Positions 35,494-44,650 of a stretch of 52,806 nucleotides of DNA are shown piece after piece. The position numbers and the translations under genes are program-made. The notes beneath the pieces are model-generated. The model did not search any database. It was not told the origin of the DNA and saw nothing but the letters and a program-made list of their open reading frames with translations. Each line of letters opens with the position of its first letter. The stretch's first letter is position 1. Source of the stretch: Gemmatimonadota bacterium (lineage in GTDB: Bacteria; Gemmatimonadota; Gemmatimonadetes; Longimicrobiales; Gaopeijiaceae); assembly GCA_003564295.1 (NCBI GenBank), contig PXFI01000093.1:1-52806 (forward strand), written 5' to 3'.

Positions 35494-36345
35494 CTATCCA
35501 AGAATCAGGAGAGGGCACTCGAGCCCTTCCCGGATACCCGCCGCCACGGCCTCCGATCGCTGCATGGCCGCCCTGGGAATCACCAGGAGTCCGCAAGCGA
35601 GCCTTCTCAAGTGACAGGCCACCTTCCAGGCCGCTTCCCTGGGTACGATGGAGATCTCCGCTCCGGCGTCTTCAGCGGACCTGAGGGAAGAGGCGGCAGC
35701 CTCCACGAGTCGTGCCCTCTCCTCTCCGGGGGCGTCCAAGATGAGGAACAACTCGGAGTCCCGATCCCGGGTGAGCCGGCAAGCCAGAGCCAGGCCCTTC
35801 AGGGCCTCGGGAGAGCCGTCAAACAGGACGCACACACGCTTTCCCATGCGGGCGCCTCTCCAGACCATCATTACAGGCTTCCCCGAGTGTTCGATGACGG
35901 CACGGGCCGAGGAACCGGGGCCCAGGCCCAGGGAATGTCTCCGGACACCGAGGCTGATGAGGTCGGCAGTCTTTGCAGCTTCCAGAAGCTCCGATACGAC
36001 ACGCCCTCGGGTCACGCTGAAGGACCATCGGAGCTGGGTATGAACCAGCACCCGATCCAGGGCGCGGCGGACCCGTGTCGACTCCCAGCGAACCTTCCTC
36101 TCCACCTCCACCGCCTGGAGCTGGCGGATCTCACCCGACAGGGGATCCATCTCCTTGATCCATGGCACACTGGGCAGGCCGAGAAGGTCACTATCCTCCA
36201 CGTGGAGGACCCTCAGCTCCGCATCGAGCAGGGCAGCGATACGAACAGCCGCCTGCAGGGCAGCCAATCCGTACTCCGAACCGTCCACCGCCGCCAGGAC
36301 CGTCCCGATCAGGAGTTCTTCCAATCCTCCCTGCAGGTCAGGCAT
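35494..36345 (-). CDS. Tandem universal stress protein (two UspA-like domains)
   Basis: 283 residues. The first Usp domain (about 10-160) has GTVLAAVDGSEYGLAALQAA and a GLGPGSSARAVIEHS loop, resembling the ATP-binding G-x2-G-x9-G(S/T) pattern with the second glycine missing. The second (about 165-283) is shorter and lacks an obvious ATP loop. It is the last gene of the BON / LonC-like / Usp operon; its start overlaps the LonC-like stop by 8 bp, so the two are translationally coupled. Usp proteins of this layout accompany proteases and CBS-domain proteins in dormancy and hypoxia regulons. The molecular role is unknown. Confidence 0.88.
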   Translation of the reverse strand: MPDLQGGLEELLIGTVLAAVDGSEYGLAALQAAVRIAALLDAELRVLHVEDSDLLGLPSVPWIKEMDPLSGEIRQLQAVEVERKVRWESTRVRRALDRVLVHTQLRWSFSVTRGRVVSELLEAAKTADLISLGVRRHSLGLGPGSSARAVIEHSGKPVMMVWRGARMGKRVCVLFDGSPEALKGLALACRLTRDRDSELFLILDAPGEERARLVEAAASSLRSAEDAGAEISIVPREAAWKVACHLRRLACGLLVIPRAAMQRSEAVAAGIREGLECPLLILG

Positions 36346-38848
36346 GGGGCTGCGTCTCCTGGGATCCGTTCCCGAATCGTCTCATGGTCTCTGCCAGCGC
36401 AAGGAGACGGCTCTCCACGGCAGCGTTCACGGTGTCCTCGGGAAACCCGCCATCCTCCTGAGCCCCCATGGTCCTTCCGGTCAGGATTTCCATCCCCTGG
36501 TCCACCGTCTCCACCGGCCACAGGTGGAACCGGCCGTCCAGAATTGATCTCACCACATCGTCCCGAAGCATGAGGTTCTTCACGTTGGCCGCCGGGATCA
36601 TCACACCCTGCTCTCCCGAAGGGCCTCGCCTGTCGCACACGTCGAAGAACCCCTCAACCTTTTCGTTGATGCCCCCCACCGGCTGGATCTGTCCATGCTG
36701 GTTCACGGAACCCGTCACGGCAATGGACTGCTTCAATGGGATCTCCGACAGGGCCGAGAGAAGAGCGTACAGCTCTGCCGAGGAAGCGCTGTCCCCTTCC
36801 ACGCCACTGTATGATTGTTCGAACACCAGACTGGCGGAAAGAGAAAGGGGACGCTCCCTGGCGTACCGACCCCCGAGAAAGCCCGCAAGAATCAAGACGC
36901 CCTTGGAATGGATCGGTCCGCTCAGCTCCACTTCCCTTTCGATGTCCACCACCTCACCCCTCCCCGGCCGCACTCGGGCCGTAATGCGGGTGGGGTGCCC
37001 GAAGGCGAAGTTGCCCAGTTGAAGGACCGAAAGGCCGTTGACCTGACCAACCCGGGCGCCCTCTGTGTCGATGAAGATGGTGTTCCGTTCAATCTCTTCC
37101 TGGATCCTGTCCCGGAGCCGGCCGGCTCGGTAGATGGAGTGGTCGATGGCCTCCTGGACATGTTCCGGACCGACGGTGTCGGCCCCCGCCTGTTCAGCCC
37201 AGTGGGCCGATTCCCGGAGAAGGTCGAGGATGCTTCGCGTCCGCACCGAGAGCTTCTCGCTGTCCCCGGCCATTCTGGCGCTTCGCTCGATGACCTTCGC
37301 CACGGCTTCCTTCCGGAAGGGCGCCAGCTCCTCCCGGTTCACCGCACCCGCGATGAGCCCGGCGAAGAGCTCCTCGGTCTCCCGAGTGCGCTCCATGCGG
37401 TCATCGAAGTCCGCTTCCACCTTGAAGAGCTCGGGGAAGTCCGGTTCCAGTCCGGCCAGGAGATAGAACAACCTGCGGCTGCCCAGCAGCACGAGCTTGA
37501 TGTCCAGGGCCACGGGGGCCGGCTCCAGGGTCACGGTGCTCATCAGGCCCATCATCTGACCTGGGGACTCTATGCGGAGCTCCCGTGACTGGAGGGCCCG
37601 TTTCAGTCCCTCCCAGGAGAAGGGCTGGAGGAGAACCCTCTCCGCATCCAGGAGGAGATATCCTCCATTTGCCCGATGGAGCGCCCCGGGGCGGATCAGA
37701 TTGAAGTCCGTGACAAGGGCACCCTGAAGCGGCTGGTATTCGACGGATCCGGCCAGGTTCTGGTAGGTGGGATGGTCCAGGTATACCACGGGAGCGTGCT
37801 CCGACTCGCCATGATCCACCGCCACGTTTACGCGATAGCGTCGCAGGATCGGGTGCTCGGATGCCACAGGCCAATGGGCCTCGCCCCCTGTGGCTCGCCC
37901 CAGGCCCACGGGCACCCCGGCCAGGGGGGCGCCCTCTCCCTCCTGTCCTTTCCCTGTCCTTCCCACGTCCTTCAGGATCTCGAGGTTGTCCGCCACATCC
38001 TCCTCGATGGAGTCCAGGTGCTCCTGGATGTCCTTGTTGTCCCCGAAGGCATCCCGGACCTCTTCCAGGAGGTCCTTCACCAGCGTCCGGGCCATGTCCC
38101 GATCCAGGAACCGGATCCGCTCCCTCAGCTCCCTCTTCGCCTTCGGGAGGCGGAGGAAAATTGTCTTGAGCTTTTCCTGCATGGCTTCGATGTCCGCCTC
38201 CACCTTCTTCCGGTCTTTCTCGGACAGTTGCGCCAGGGCATCGGGAGGAATGGGCTCACCGTCCTTCGTGGGAGCGAAAACGAACCCACCGGGAGTTCTC
38301 AGGAGGGCCAGGTTCTTCTCCTGCGTCTCCTGTTGGAGAGCCTCCATGGCCTCCTGCTCCTCCTGGGTCGTTTGTTCCGTCTCGGCCTGAATCCGACTCT
38401 GGTACTCCTCGCTTTCAAAGACGGTGGTCAGAGCCGGCGCCAGCTCTTCCAGGAAGCGATCCATCATGCCCAGGAGCTTTCGCCCGGTGCCCGGGGGGAG
38501 ACACACGGCCTTGGGCCGGCTGGCATCCTGAAAGTTGTTCAGATAGCAGAGGTCTTCGGGAACCGGCTCCTCTCCCGCCCGCTCCTCCAAAAAGTGCCGT
38601 ACGATTTCTCGTTTGTCCGTATCGTCGGGACCCAGGGCAAAGATGTTGAACCCGCTGCCTCGCATCCCGATCCCGAAGCGAACCGCCTCCGCAGCCCGAT
38701 CCTGCCCCGCAAAGGCCACTGAGCCTTCCAGATCCGCGGTGGTTTCGAAGGTCAGCGCCTCCGGATCACACCGACGATAGAGCTTGCCTTCGTCCGCCAA
38801 TCCTCGGGGCACATCAAGCGAATCCCCTGAATTCCTCGTCAAGTCCAT
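36338..38848 (-). CDS. LonC-like (AAA_32/Lon_C) protease with degenerate P-loop
   Basis: 836 residues of the Lon-related family with an AAA_32-type N-terminal half and a C-terminal Lon proteolytic domain. The Ser-Lys dyad is visible: S687 (in EGDSASS) and K730 (in GGINEKVEG), 43 residues apart exactly as in E. coli Lon (S679, K722). The segment that should be Walker A reads LGPDDTDKRE (72-81), with aspartates where the glycines of GxxGxGK belong, so ATP binding there is doubtful. LonC of Meiothermus is a known ATP-independent relative with a non-functional ATPase domain, and I place this gene near it. A coiled helical insert (about 120-290) is rich in Glu and Lys. It is cotranscribed with the BON gene (67 bp upstream) and the Usp gene. 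Confidence 0.87.
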   Translation of the reverse strand: MDLTRNSGDSLDVPRGLADEGKLYRRCDPEALTFETTADLEGSVAFAGQDRAAEAVRFGIGMRGSGFNIFALGPDDTDKREIVRHFLEERAGEEPVPEDLCYLNNFQDASRPKAVCLPPGTGRKLLGMMDRFLEELAPALTTVFESEEYQSRIQAETEQTTQEEQEAMEALQQETQEKNLALLRTPGGFVFAPTKDGEPIPPDALAQLSEKDRKKVEADIEAMQEKLKTIFLRLPKAKRELRERIRFLDRDMARTLVKDLLEEVRDAFGDNKDIQEHLDSIEEDVADNLEILKDVGRTGKGQEGEGAPLAGVPVGLGRATGGEAHWPVASEHPILRRYRVNVAVDHGESEHAPVVYLDHPTYQNLAGSVEYQPLQGALVTDFNLIRPGALHRANGGYLLLDAERVLLQPFSWEGLKRALQSRELRIESPGQMMGLMSTVTLEPAPVALDIKLVLLGSRRLFYLLAGLEPDFPELFKVEADFDDRMERTRETEELFAGLIAGAVNREELAPFRKEAVAKVIERSARMAGDSEKLSVRTRSILDLLRESAHWAEQAGADTVGPEHVQEAIDHSIYRAGRLRDRIQEEIERNTIFIDTEGARVGQVNGLSVLQLGNFAFGHPTRITARVRPGRGEVVDIEREVELSGPIHSKGVLILAGFLGGRYARERPLSLSASLVFEQSYSGVEGDSASSAELYALLSALSEIPLKQSIAVTGSVNQHGQIQPVGGINEKVEGFFDVCDRRGPSGEQGVMIPAANVKNLMLRDDVVRSILDGRFHLWPVETVDQGMEILTGRTMGAQEDGGFPEDTVNAAVESRLLALAETMRRFGNGSQETQPHA

Positions 38849-38915
38849 GACACTCCCTTTCCGACCTCACCCAACTGTGTCTGACCAGGTACGTTTGTGC
38901 CTCCGGCCAGATCTC

Positions 38916-39614
38916 TCAGGCTTTCTCTTCAGTGGGGAACAGTTCCAGCTGGTCCCGAACCTCCAAGGTGCCATGGGCAGCGGACGCCACCTCCCTGGCC
39001 GCGTCGGCCTCATGCCAGCAGGCCACGCAACCATGGAGGGTCACGATGCCGTCCTTCACCCTCACCTTCACGTGGTCTTCGTCCACGAGAGAGTTCCGGG
39101 ACAACGCAGCCGTAATCTCTTCTGCCAGATCCTCATCGGCCACGCTGCGGTCGAGTGCCACCGCCAGGTTATTTCTCACCTCCCTGATTCCCCGAATTCC
39201 CGCGAGGAGCCTTTCGGCATACCTGACCTTCCAATGCTCGTCCACGGTGCCCTGGAGCTCGAGGACTCCGTCCTGGACCACGGCCTGGACGTCACAATCG
39301 TCCATGCAGAGGTGCCAGCCTATGATATCATTTGCCTTTGCCATCAGGTCATCGTCCTGTCCCCCTGGCACGTTCTGCTTCACCACCACCTGGAGAGCAT
39401 CCTCCACATCCAGGACACCCTGGGTAGACCAGGCCTGCTCCACCGCAGCAGCCCGGGCCGTGTAACTCGGGACGGTCCCGGTAAGCCTGACCCGACCTTT
39501 TCGTACTTCCACACGAACATCCGACGCGTCAACCCTGGCATCCCAACGCAGACCCGCAACCACGTCCAGCATGATGTCCTCGTCCGTTCGCCGGCGGGCA
39601 CTTACTCGCACCAT
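38916..39614 (-). CDS. Triple BON-domain protein
   Basis: 232 residues consisting of three BON domains in tandem (about 10-80, 88-155 and 160-228), each with the pattern of hydrophobic-GxVxLxGxV: GRVRLTGTVPS, GVLELQGTVDE, GIVTLHGCVAC. No signal peptide is seen, so unlike OsmY it is probably cytoplasmic. BON domains are thought to bind phospholipid or other interfaces; OsmY-type proteins are stress-induced. The start at 39614 is supported by a GGAGGGAAGAG ribosome-binding site directly upstream; the frame extends to 39800 without support. It is first in the operon with the LonC-like protease and Usp, and a tandem CTATC motif lies about 95-115 bp upstream. Confidence 0.9.
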   Translation of the reverse strand: MVRVSARRRTDEDIMLDVVAGLRWDARVDASDVRVEVRKGRVRLTGTVPSYTARAAAVEQAWSTQGVLDVEDALQVVVKQNVPGGQDDDLMAKANDIIGWHLCMDDCDVQAVVQDGVLELQGTVDEHWKVRYAERLLAGIRGIREVRNNLAVALDRSVADEDLAEEITAALSRNSLVDEDHVKVRVKDGIVTLHGCVACWHEADAAREVASAAHGTLEVRDQLELFPTEEKA

Positions 39615-40059
39615 CTCTCTCTTCCCTCCTTCTCCACGGAAAATGTGGCGAACAACACCTGAGCTTCGTTCTGAGCCTACCTGCGACCTCCCCGCATCAC
39701 CATTCACCCAGATAGAGATGTGGGATAGGCATTCGGATGGGTAGCCCTCGTCCATTCCCGTCCCCGGCCTATGGAGTGGATGACATTTCCCTCCCCCCAA
39801 TGAGCACCCGGCGCGCGTGTTGGACCCGCTGCACCGGTGGGGCCGGGGAATTGACCCTCGACGCCGGGCCCCCGGGCCTTATCTTCCCGGAGGGTGATAG
39901 GCAACCGGTCCACGGCTCGAAGCAGCTTTTCTTTCGCCGGACCCTCCTGAGACGATTGGATGGCAACATGACCCTGGCAGCGCACCAGCACAATGGCAAC
40001 GAGGCCCCGGGTGGCAAGTCCCGACAAGTCGACATGGTTGCCCGATCCCCCCTCTTACC
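39615..40059. other. 445-bp divergent intergenic region
   Basis: Separates the BON operon (minus) from the unknown membrane-protein gene (plus). It contains the tandem CTATC motif for the BON side at 39711-39728. I find no gene in the remainder; frames reading through it in both directions have no ribosome-binding site or family signature. Confidence 0.55.
39710..39728 (-). promoter_or_regulatory. Tandem CTATC motif upstream of the BON operon
   Basis: On the minus strand, CTATC at 39728-39724 and CTATC at 39715-39711, spacing 13 bp (one longer than the other sites). The proximal half is a full TCTCTATCT. It lies about 97-114 bp before the BON ATG. Confidence 0.55.
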
Positions 40060-41622
40060 GTGACCCGCCCTGTGGGCCTACTCGTCCAGTGGTTCCGGGA
40101 ACAGGGACTTCTCCGAGGCCCCTTCCTCTTCGTGGACTATTGGGCCAACGTCCTCGGCCTCGAGGGCGTCACGCCTCAAGAGCACAGCACCCGCGGGTTC
40201 GTCGATCCGGCCCTCTTCCGTCTCGGGATCGACCGTCCCGACCTGGAGATACCCCGACTCCGCTCCTACCTCCTCTTCTTCCTGGCCGGCCCGGTCCTCT
40301 TCGCCTTCCGCTCCTTCCGCCGTCTGGGCCGCTACCGCCTCCGCTTCGGCACGGGGCTGGGCCAGGACGTGCAGGACCGACTCCACCGGTACCGTCTCAG
40401 TCTAGACCCGGGCGCTCACTCCTCCAGCTCCTGCAGCGAGCCCGATTCCCCGGGCCGCTGTCATGTCCGCATCGGCGAAACCGTCATAGCCCGGGATGTC
40501 CTACACCCACACAGGATCGCGGGATTCAGCTCTCTGTTCTGGGCCGCCAACAAACTGCCCCTGGCATCCCTGGTCGGAATCCTGGTCATCGGCATCGCCG
40601 CCCCGGTGCTGGCCAACCTGGGCCTTCTCGAGCTAACCGCCCAGTACTGGATACCCGTAGGGTTCCCCCTCCTGGTACTGGTGCTCTACGCCGTTTTCCG
40701 CGAGCTAGTGACAGCGATCCTCGGGGGAATCCCCATCCTTCTGGGAACCTTCCTGGTGGGCGTGCTGCGGCCGGCAACTCCCACCGACTGGCAGGTGTTC
40801 TTCTGGTCCCTTGCGGGCATCTTCGCTCTCTACCTGCTGGTCGACTGGTTCTTCCTGCCCCGGCCGGTGCCACCAGCCCTGCTTCTCTACACCCGCCACG
40901 GTCCGGGACATCCGTACCTGAGGGAGGAGGATTCGCCCTGGTGGGTCGAGGGCGAGGCTTACTGGGTCTGGCGTTACCTGCTCCTGTCGCCGGCCGAGAT
41001 CAACAAGTTCTGGGAGCGGGACTGGGAGCGGGTGGACCTCTGGATCCGGGCCGACGGTCCCGAAGCCGGACAGCTGGAGTGGGTGGTGACCGATTTCCAT
41101 TACAGGGAGTTATGGACTCCCTACCACAAGCTCGGGGACCCGAAGGACCTGGCGCGGCAGCAGGAGAAGATGAGGGCTGTCACCCGAGAGGAGGGTGCCG
41201 GCGTATGGGTGGTGGAGGTGGACGCGGACCTGGTCTTCCACACGCCCATGTTGCGGGGCGTTTCGTTCCTGGTGGACAGGGGAGGAATCCCGGTTCGGGG
41301 AATCGGGCACATCGGCCGATCCCTCTGGAAACGGGTAAGGGACGACCAGGTGGCCGGACCCCTGATGGCTCTTCACCGCATCCGCCTGGCTCATGGCCTG
41401 GACCTGCTTGGGGACCTGCCCGAGCTCATCATGCGCCGGGCCGAAAAGCGGCTCCTGGAGGAGCCGTGGACCCACTGGCGTTATCCCCTGGGCGCTCACC
41501 GCCGGCGGGGCCTCCGCCTGTACGAGCCCCTGAGCACGGCCGAGCCACCCCTCGTCGCTGATCCGTCCCTTCAGATCAAGGCTTCCCCCGGGCCGGCACC
41601 GGGCCACGGAGGATCAGGATGA
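40060..41622 (+). CDS. Integral membrane protein of unknown function
   Basis: 520 residues from a GTG. Likely transmembrane helices lie near 68-86, 165-190, 196-214, 217-237 and 245-266; the rest is soluble, with a Ser/Cys-rich stretch at 120-134 and a Trp/Tyr-rich C-terminal domain (WVEGEAYWVWRYLLLSP; FWERDWERVDLWI). The C-terminal 250 residues look like a folded cytoplasmic or periplasmic domain, but I recognise no motif. The start is uncertain because no ribosome-binding site precedes the GTG. The 3' end overlaps the convergent lgt gene by 47 bp. No tandem CTATC motif precedes it, so it may be outside the proposed regulon. Confidence 0.7.
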   Translation: MTRPVGLLVQWFREQGLLRGPFLFVDYWANVLGLEGVTPQEHSTRGFVDPALFRLGIDRPDLEIPRLRSYLLFFLAGPVLFAFRSFRRLGRYRLRFGTGLGQDVQDRLHRYRLSLDPGAHSSSSCSEPDSPGRCHVRIGETVIARDVLHPHRIAGFSSLFWAANKLPLASLVGILVIGIAAPVLANLGLLELTAQYWIPVGFPLLVLVLYAVFRELVTAILGGIPILLGTFLVGVLRPATPTDWQVFFWSLAGIFALYLLVDWFFLPRPVPPALLLYTRHGPGHPYLREEDSPWWVEGEAYWVWRYLLLSPAEINKFWERDWERVDLWIRADGPEAGQLEWVVTDFHYRELWTPYHKLGDPKDLARQQEKMRAVTREEGAGVWVVEVDADLVFHTPMLRGVSFLVDRGGIPVRGIGHIGRSLWKRVRDDQVAGPLMALHRIRLAHGLDLLGDLPELIMRRAEKRLLEEPWTHWRYPLGAHRRRGLRLYEPLSTAEPPLVADPSLQIKASPGPAPGHGGSG

Positions 41623-42388
41623 TGGCAATGGCCGCTATCAGGGCCATGCCGCCGGAGAAGATCTGGGACTGAGTGAGGCCGGCAAGAATCCGTTCCTCGT
41701 CACGAAGGAACATGAGATTGAACCGAATTGCGCCATACAGGCCGATGAAGCTCCAGAACACGATGCCGTCCCGAGGCCGGAATATGCGCAGTTGCAGGAA
41801 CAGGAAGCCGGCCAGTATCCAGTTCTTCCCCGCCTCGTAGAGCTGTGTGGGATGCCTGCATCCCTCTGGCGGCACCGCCAGGTGCGGGTTCATGGAGTAA
41901 TCCACACAGAAGGGACCCTCATAGAGCGTGCCGGGCATCTCGGCGTTGATGAAGTTGGCGACGCGTCCCGCACCCAGGGCCACGGCAATCGGTATGACCG
42001 CCCGATCGGCCACCTGAAGAAAAGGCACCTGATAGCGACGGGAGAACCAGTAGGTGGCCAGCACCACGCCCACCAGCCCACCGTGATAGGCCAACCCCCC
42101 TCGCCAGACCGCTATCCATGCGGCCGGATCCATCCCGTACCGATCGAACTCGAACACAAACACATGAAAGAAGCGTGCGCCGAGCAAGGCACCCAGAAAG
42201 GAAGCCAAGACCCAGGTGTCCACCCGTTCCTGCGTCATGTTCCGGATCTCGCCCCGGTCCGTCACACGGCCCAGATACCAGCGGGTCAGCAGGAATCCCA
42301 GTAGATAGGCCATGGAATACCAGCGGATCCCGAATGTGTCCGTGATCTGCCAGAGGAATGGATCCAGGTCGTGGTAGATCCTGGGCAT
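41576..42388 (-). CDS. lgt: Prolipoprotein diacylglyceryl transferase
   Basis: Transfers diacylglycerol from phosphatidylglycerol to the lipobox cysteine of prelipoproteins; inner membrane. 270 residues with about seven hydrophobic segments. Y101-H102-G103-G104-L105 corresponds to the essential histidine block, and GRVANFINAE (141-150) to the Lgt signature with R142, N145 and E150; the usual second glycine of GRxGNF is alanine here. HPTQLYE is the other conserved block. Substrates in this window include the OmpA-like, HtrA and amidohydrolase lipoproteins. It is convergent and overlapping with the unknown membrane-protein gene, and downstream of the CDP-alcohol transferase gene (124 bp). Confidence 0.95.
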   Translation of the reverse strand: MPRIYHDLDPFLWQITDTFGIRWYSMAYLLGFLLTRWYLGRVTDRGEIRNMTQERVDTWVLASFLGALLGARFFHVFVFEFDRYGMDPAAWIAVWRGGLAYHGGLVGVVLATYWFSRRYQVPFLQVADRAVIPIAVALGAGRVANFINAEMPGTLYEGPFCVDYSMNPHLAVPPEGCRHPTQLYEAGKNWILAGFLFLQLRIFRPRDGIVFWSFIGLYGAIRFNLMFLRDEERILAGLTQSQIFSGGMALIAAIAIILILRGPVPARGKP

Positions 42389-42512
42389 GTTCTGGTCTCC
42401 GAAAAGAGTTGTGAGCTGGGCGCACCGTCGCCTGCGTCCCGTCCCTGGAGAAAGTTATCACATGTGCTGATCCGGCGCCTCGCGCCGAAAGGGAGCCTTG
42501 TTCCCCTCCTCC

Positions 42513-43106
42513 TCACCCGCTCTCCTGCCTCCTGAGCCGGGCCTGGCGCAAACTCCAGATGTCGGCTTCCCACCTCGGGAGCGTCAGGCTGACGGCCACG
42601 GCGTGAAGGTTGGCGAGGACTGCGAGACCCAGGGCCCAGGGCACGAGGAACGAGCTCCCGGTCAGGAGGAGTACCAGTGCGGTACAGGCCGCCACCAGCC
42701 ATGCCACCTTGGCGGACCACATGTGATAGCTGGGCAGTCGCCGAAAACGATAAAACCCCACAACCATCGACACCGTCCAGCTTCCCAGAACCGCCAGGAG
42801 CCATCCCATCTGGCTCCGGATGACCTCTCCTTCGAGCCAGAAAAGGGACAGAGCGATGGCGGCATACATGAAGGCATCGACCCCACTGTCAAGGCGGGCC
42901 CCCAGGACCGTTCTCTGGTCCAGGACCTTGGCCAGCATCCCGTCCAGCCAATCGCTCAACAGGAGAGCGATCATGATCCAGAGGAACAGGTCCCGGTGAT
43001 TCTCGTGAGCCGCCCAGAGGAGGGGGAACACTCCCAGCAAGCGGGCGAAGCTGATGACGTTGGGAATGGTCCAGCACCGATCCGCCTCGGGGGATTTCCT
43101 CACCAT
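42513..43106 (-). CDS. CDP-alcohol phosphatidyltransferase family protein
   Basis: 197 residues from this start, with five or six transmembrane helices. The catalytic signature is complete except for one change: D52-x2-D55-G56-x2-A59-K60-x8-G69-x3-D73-x3-D77, where K60 replaces the usual arginine. Members make phosphatidylglycerophosphate, phosphatidylinositol, cardiolipin and related lipids; the alcohol cannot be told from sequence. The ATG at 43106 is chosen because the family N-terminus (WTIPNVISFARLLG) follows closely; the frame runs to 43172. It lies upstream of lgt on the same strand, which fits an envelope-lipid pair, since Lgt consumes phosphatidylglycerol. Confidence 0.88.
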   Translation of the reverse strand: MVRKSPEADRCWTIPNVISFARLLGVFPLLWAAHENHRDLFLWIMIALLLSDWLDGMLAKVLDQRTVLGARLDSGVDAFMYAAIALSLFWLEGEVIRSQMGWLLAVLGSWTVSMVVGFYRFRRLPSYHMWSAKVAWLVAACTALVLLLTGSSFLVPWALGLAVLANLHAVAVSLTLPRWEADIWSLRQARLRRQESG

Positions 43107-43254
43107 ATCCTGGTCCAGAGCAGTTGGGTGATCAGGAAGAAGATGGGAGGAGCCATGGCCATCCTGTAGCACTCATCCGCCGCCTTTCGGGTCAATGTCT
43201 CCAGGAGGACCACTCTAAGCCTGCAGGAGGCCAAACGAAAGACACCAAGGATTT

Positions 43255-43272
43255 CTATCCGAATCCCTATCC
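43255..43272 (+). promoter_or_regulatory. Tandem CTATC motif upstream of the site-2 protease gene
   Basis: CTATC at 43255-43259 and 43267-43271, spacing 12 bp, sequence CTATCCGAATCCCTATCC. It lies about 150-168 bp before the ATG at 43423, within a 316-bp region that otherwise shows no gene. Confidence 0.55.
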
Positions 43273-43422
43273 CATTGCTGTACCTGGACCCGTGGTGGTA
43301 TCCATCCCTCTGAGTATCTTGAGGAAGGTTCCCGTCCGGCAGCACCACGGCTCTTGAGGACAAGCAGGGAGAGTGTAAGCCGGCCCAATCCTGAGGACAC
43401 AGATTCCACGAAAGGAAGAACC

Positions 43423-44580
43423 ATGGGAGGGTTTCGCTTGGGCTCCATCATGGGTTTCGAGATCCGGATCGACGCATCCTGGTTCATCATCTTCTTCCTC
43501 CTCTTCTGGTCCCTCTCCGTTGGTGTCTTTCCGTTCCAGCACCCGGATCTTGCCGCGTCCACCCACTACGTCATGGGTTTCACGACCACCATCCTCTTCT
43601 TCGCCTCCCTCCTGGCTCACGAGATCTCCCACTCCGTGGTGGCCAGGACGAAGGGCATTCCCGTTGAGGGCATCACCCTCTTCATTTTCGGGGGGATGGC
43701 CCACACCCGGATGGAGGCCGAGGAGCCGGGAGACGAGATGGCCATCGCCGGCGTGGGGCCCCTGGCCAGTATCGTCATTGCCGGCTTGTTCGGCGGGATC
43801 GCCTGGGTGGGAAACCGAGCCGACTGGTCCGAGGTCGTGGTGGGCCCTGCCGGATACCTTGCGTTCATCAATCTCCTTTTGGCCGGGTTCAACCTGCTGC
43901 CGGGCTTCCCCCTGGACGGAGGCCGTCTCTTTCGGGCTGCCGTCTGGAAGGTCACAGGGAACCTGACGCAGGCCACACGGTGGGCGTCGGTGGGGGGACA
44001 AGTCCTGGGGTGGCTCCTCATCGGCTTCGGAGCGCTTCAGCTCCTGGCGGGCGCTGCCCTGGGGGGGCTGTGGCTCGTCTTCATAGGATGGTTCCTCAGA
44101 ACGGCGGCCCAGGCATCCTTCCGTCAACACGTGGTCCAGAATGTATTCCGTGGGGTGCCGGCCCGTGACGTCATGACCTCGGACCCCGCCACTGTGGCAG
44201 CGGACCTGACCCTCAGGAAGGTCGTGGACGAGAACTTCCTCCGGCACCGATTCCAGTGTTACCCGGTGGTGGACGTTGATGGAGGCCGGGTTGTGGGGCT
44301 GGTGACCCTGGAACAGGTCAAGGAAGTGGATCAGGAGGATTGGGAGCACACTCGCGTCCGAGACATCATGACACCACGAGAGGAGGTGGAAGTGAAGCCG
44401 GAGCAGCCCATGACCGAGGTACTGGACCGAATGCAGAAAGGGCGGAGACGGGTCCTGGTGGTCCGGGACGGTCAGCTGAAGGGGGTGATCTCGGCTGGAG
44501 ACGTGACCCGCTGGGTCCAGCTTGAGCAGGACCTGGAAGGGGTCCGGCCTTCGGTGATACCCGGACCACGGAAGGCTTGA
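43423..44580 (+). CDS. Site-2 protease (M50B) with tandem CBS domains
   Basis: 385 residues. An integral-membrane zinc protease: H66-E67-x2-H70 in a transmembrane helix and the second motif LLPGFPLDGGR carrying the aspartate ligand. Six hydrophobic segments fill residues 1-235. Two CBS domains follow (about 245-300 and 310-370; ARDVMTSDPATV and VRDIMTPREEV), which bind adenine nucleotides in related proteins and may gate the protease. This is the SpoIVFB/Rv-type S2P-CBS architecture. The start at 43423 is set by GGAAG just upstream and the MGGFRLG family N-terminus; the frame opens at 43354. A tandem CTATC motif precedes it. It could cleave membrane-bound regulators, but no substrate is evident. 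Confidence 0.94.
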   Translation: MGGFRLGSIMGFEIRIDASWFIIFFLLFWSLSVGVFPFQHPDLAASTHYVMGFTTTILFFASLLAHEISHSVVARTKGIPVEGITLFIFGGMAHTRMEAEEPGDEMAIAGVGPLASIVIAGLFGGIAWVGNRADWSEVVVGPAGYLAFINLLLAGFNLLPGFPLDGGRLFRAAVWKVTGNLTQATRWASVGGQVLGWLLIGFGALQLLAGAALGGLWLVFIGWFLRTAAQASFRQHVVQNVFRGVPARDVMTSDPATVAADLTLRKVVDENFLRHRFQCYPVVDVDGGRVVGLVTLEQVKEVDQEDWEHTRVRDIMTPREEVEVKPEQPMTEVLDRMQKGRRRVLVVRDGQLKGVISAGDVTRWVQLEQDLEGVRPSVIPGPRKA

Positions 44581-44650
44581 TCCATACGGACCAGGAGACG
44601 CTGCAGAATCCAGTGCGTCTCAAGAGGTGTTGCCCCACCCGTCTTCCCGG

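Noticed and set aside
35494-35499. CTATCC at the end of the Usp gene
   Set aside because: It is the TAG stop codon and last codon of the gene read on the plus strand; no partner half-site.
39993-41561. 522-codon Pro/Arg/Gly-rich frame overlapping the unknown membrane protein gene
   Set aside because: Shadow in another frame; the composition is non-protein-like, while the frame at 40060 gives plausible helices and a globular domain.
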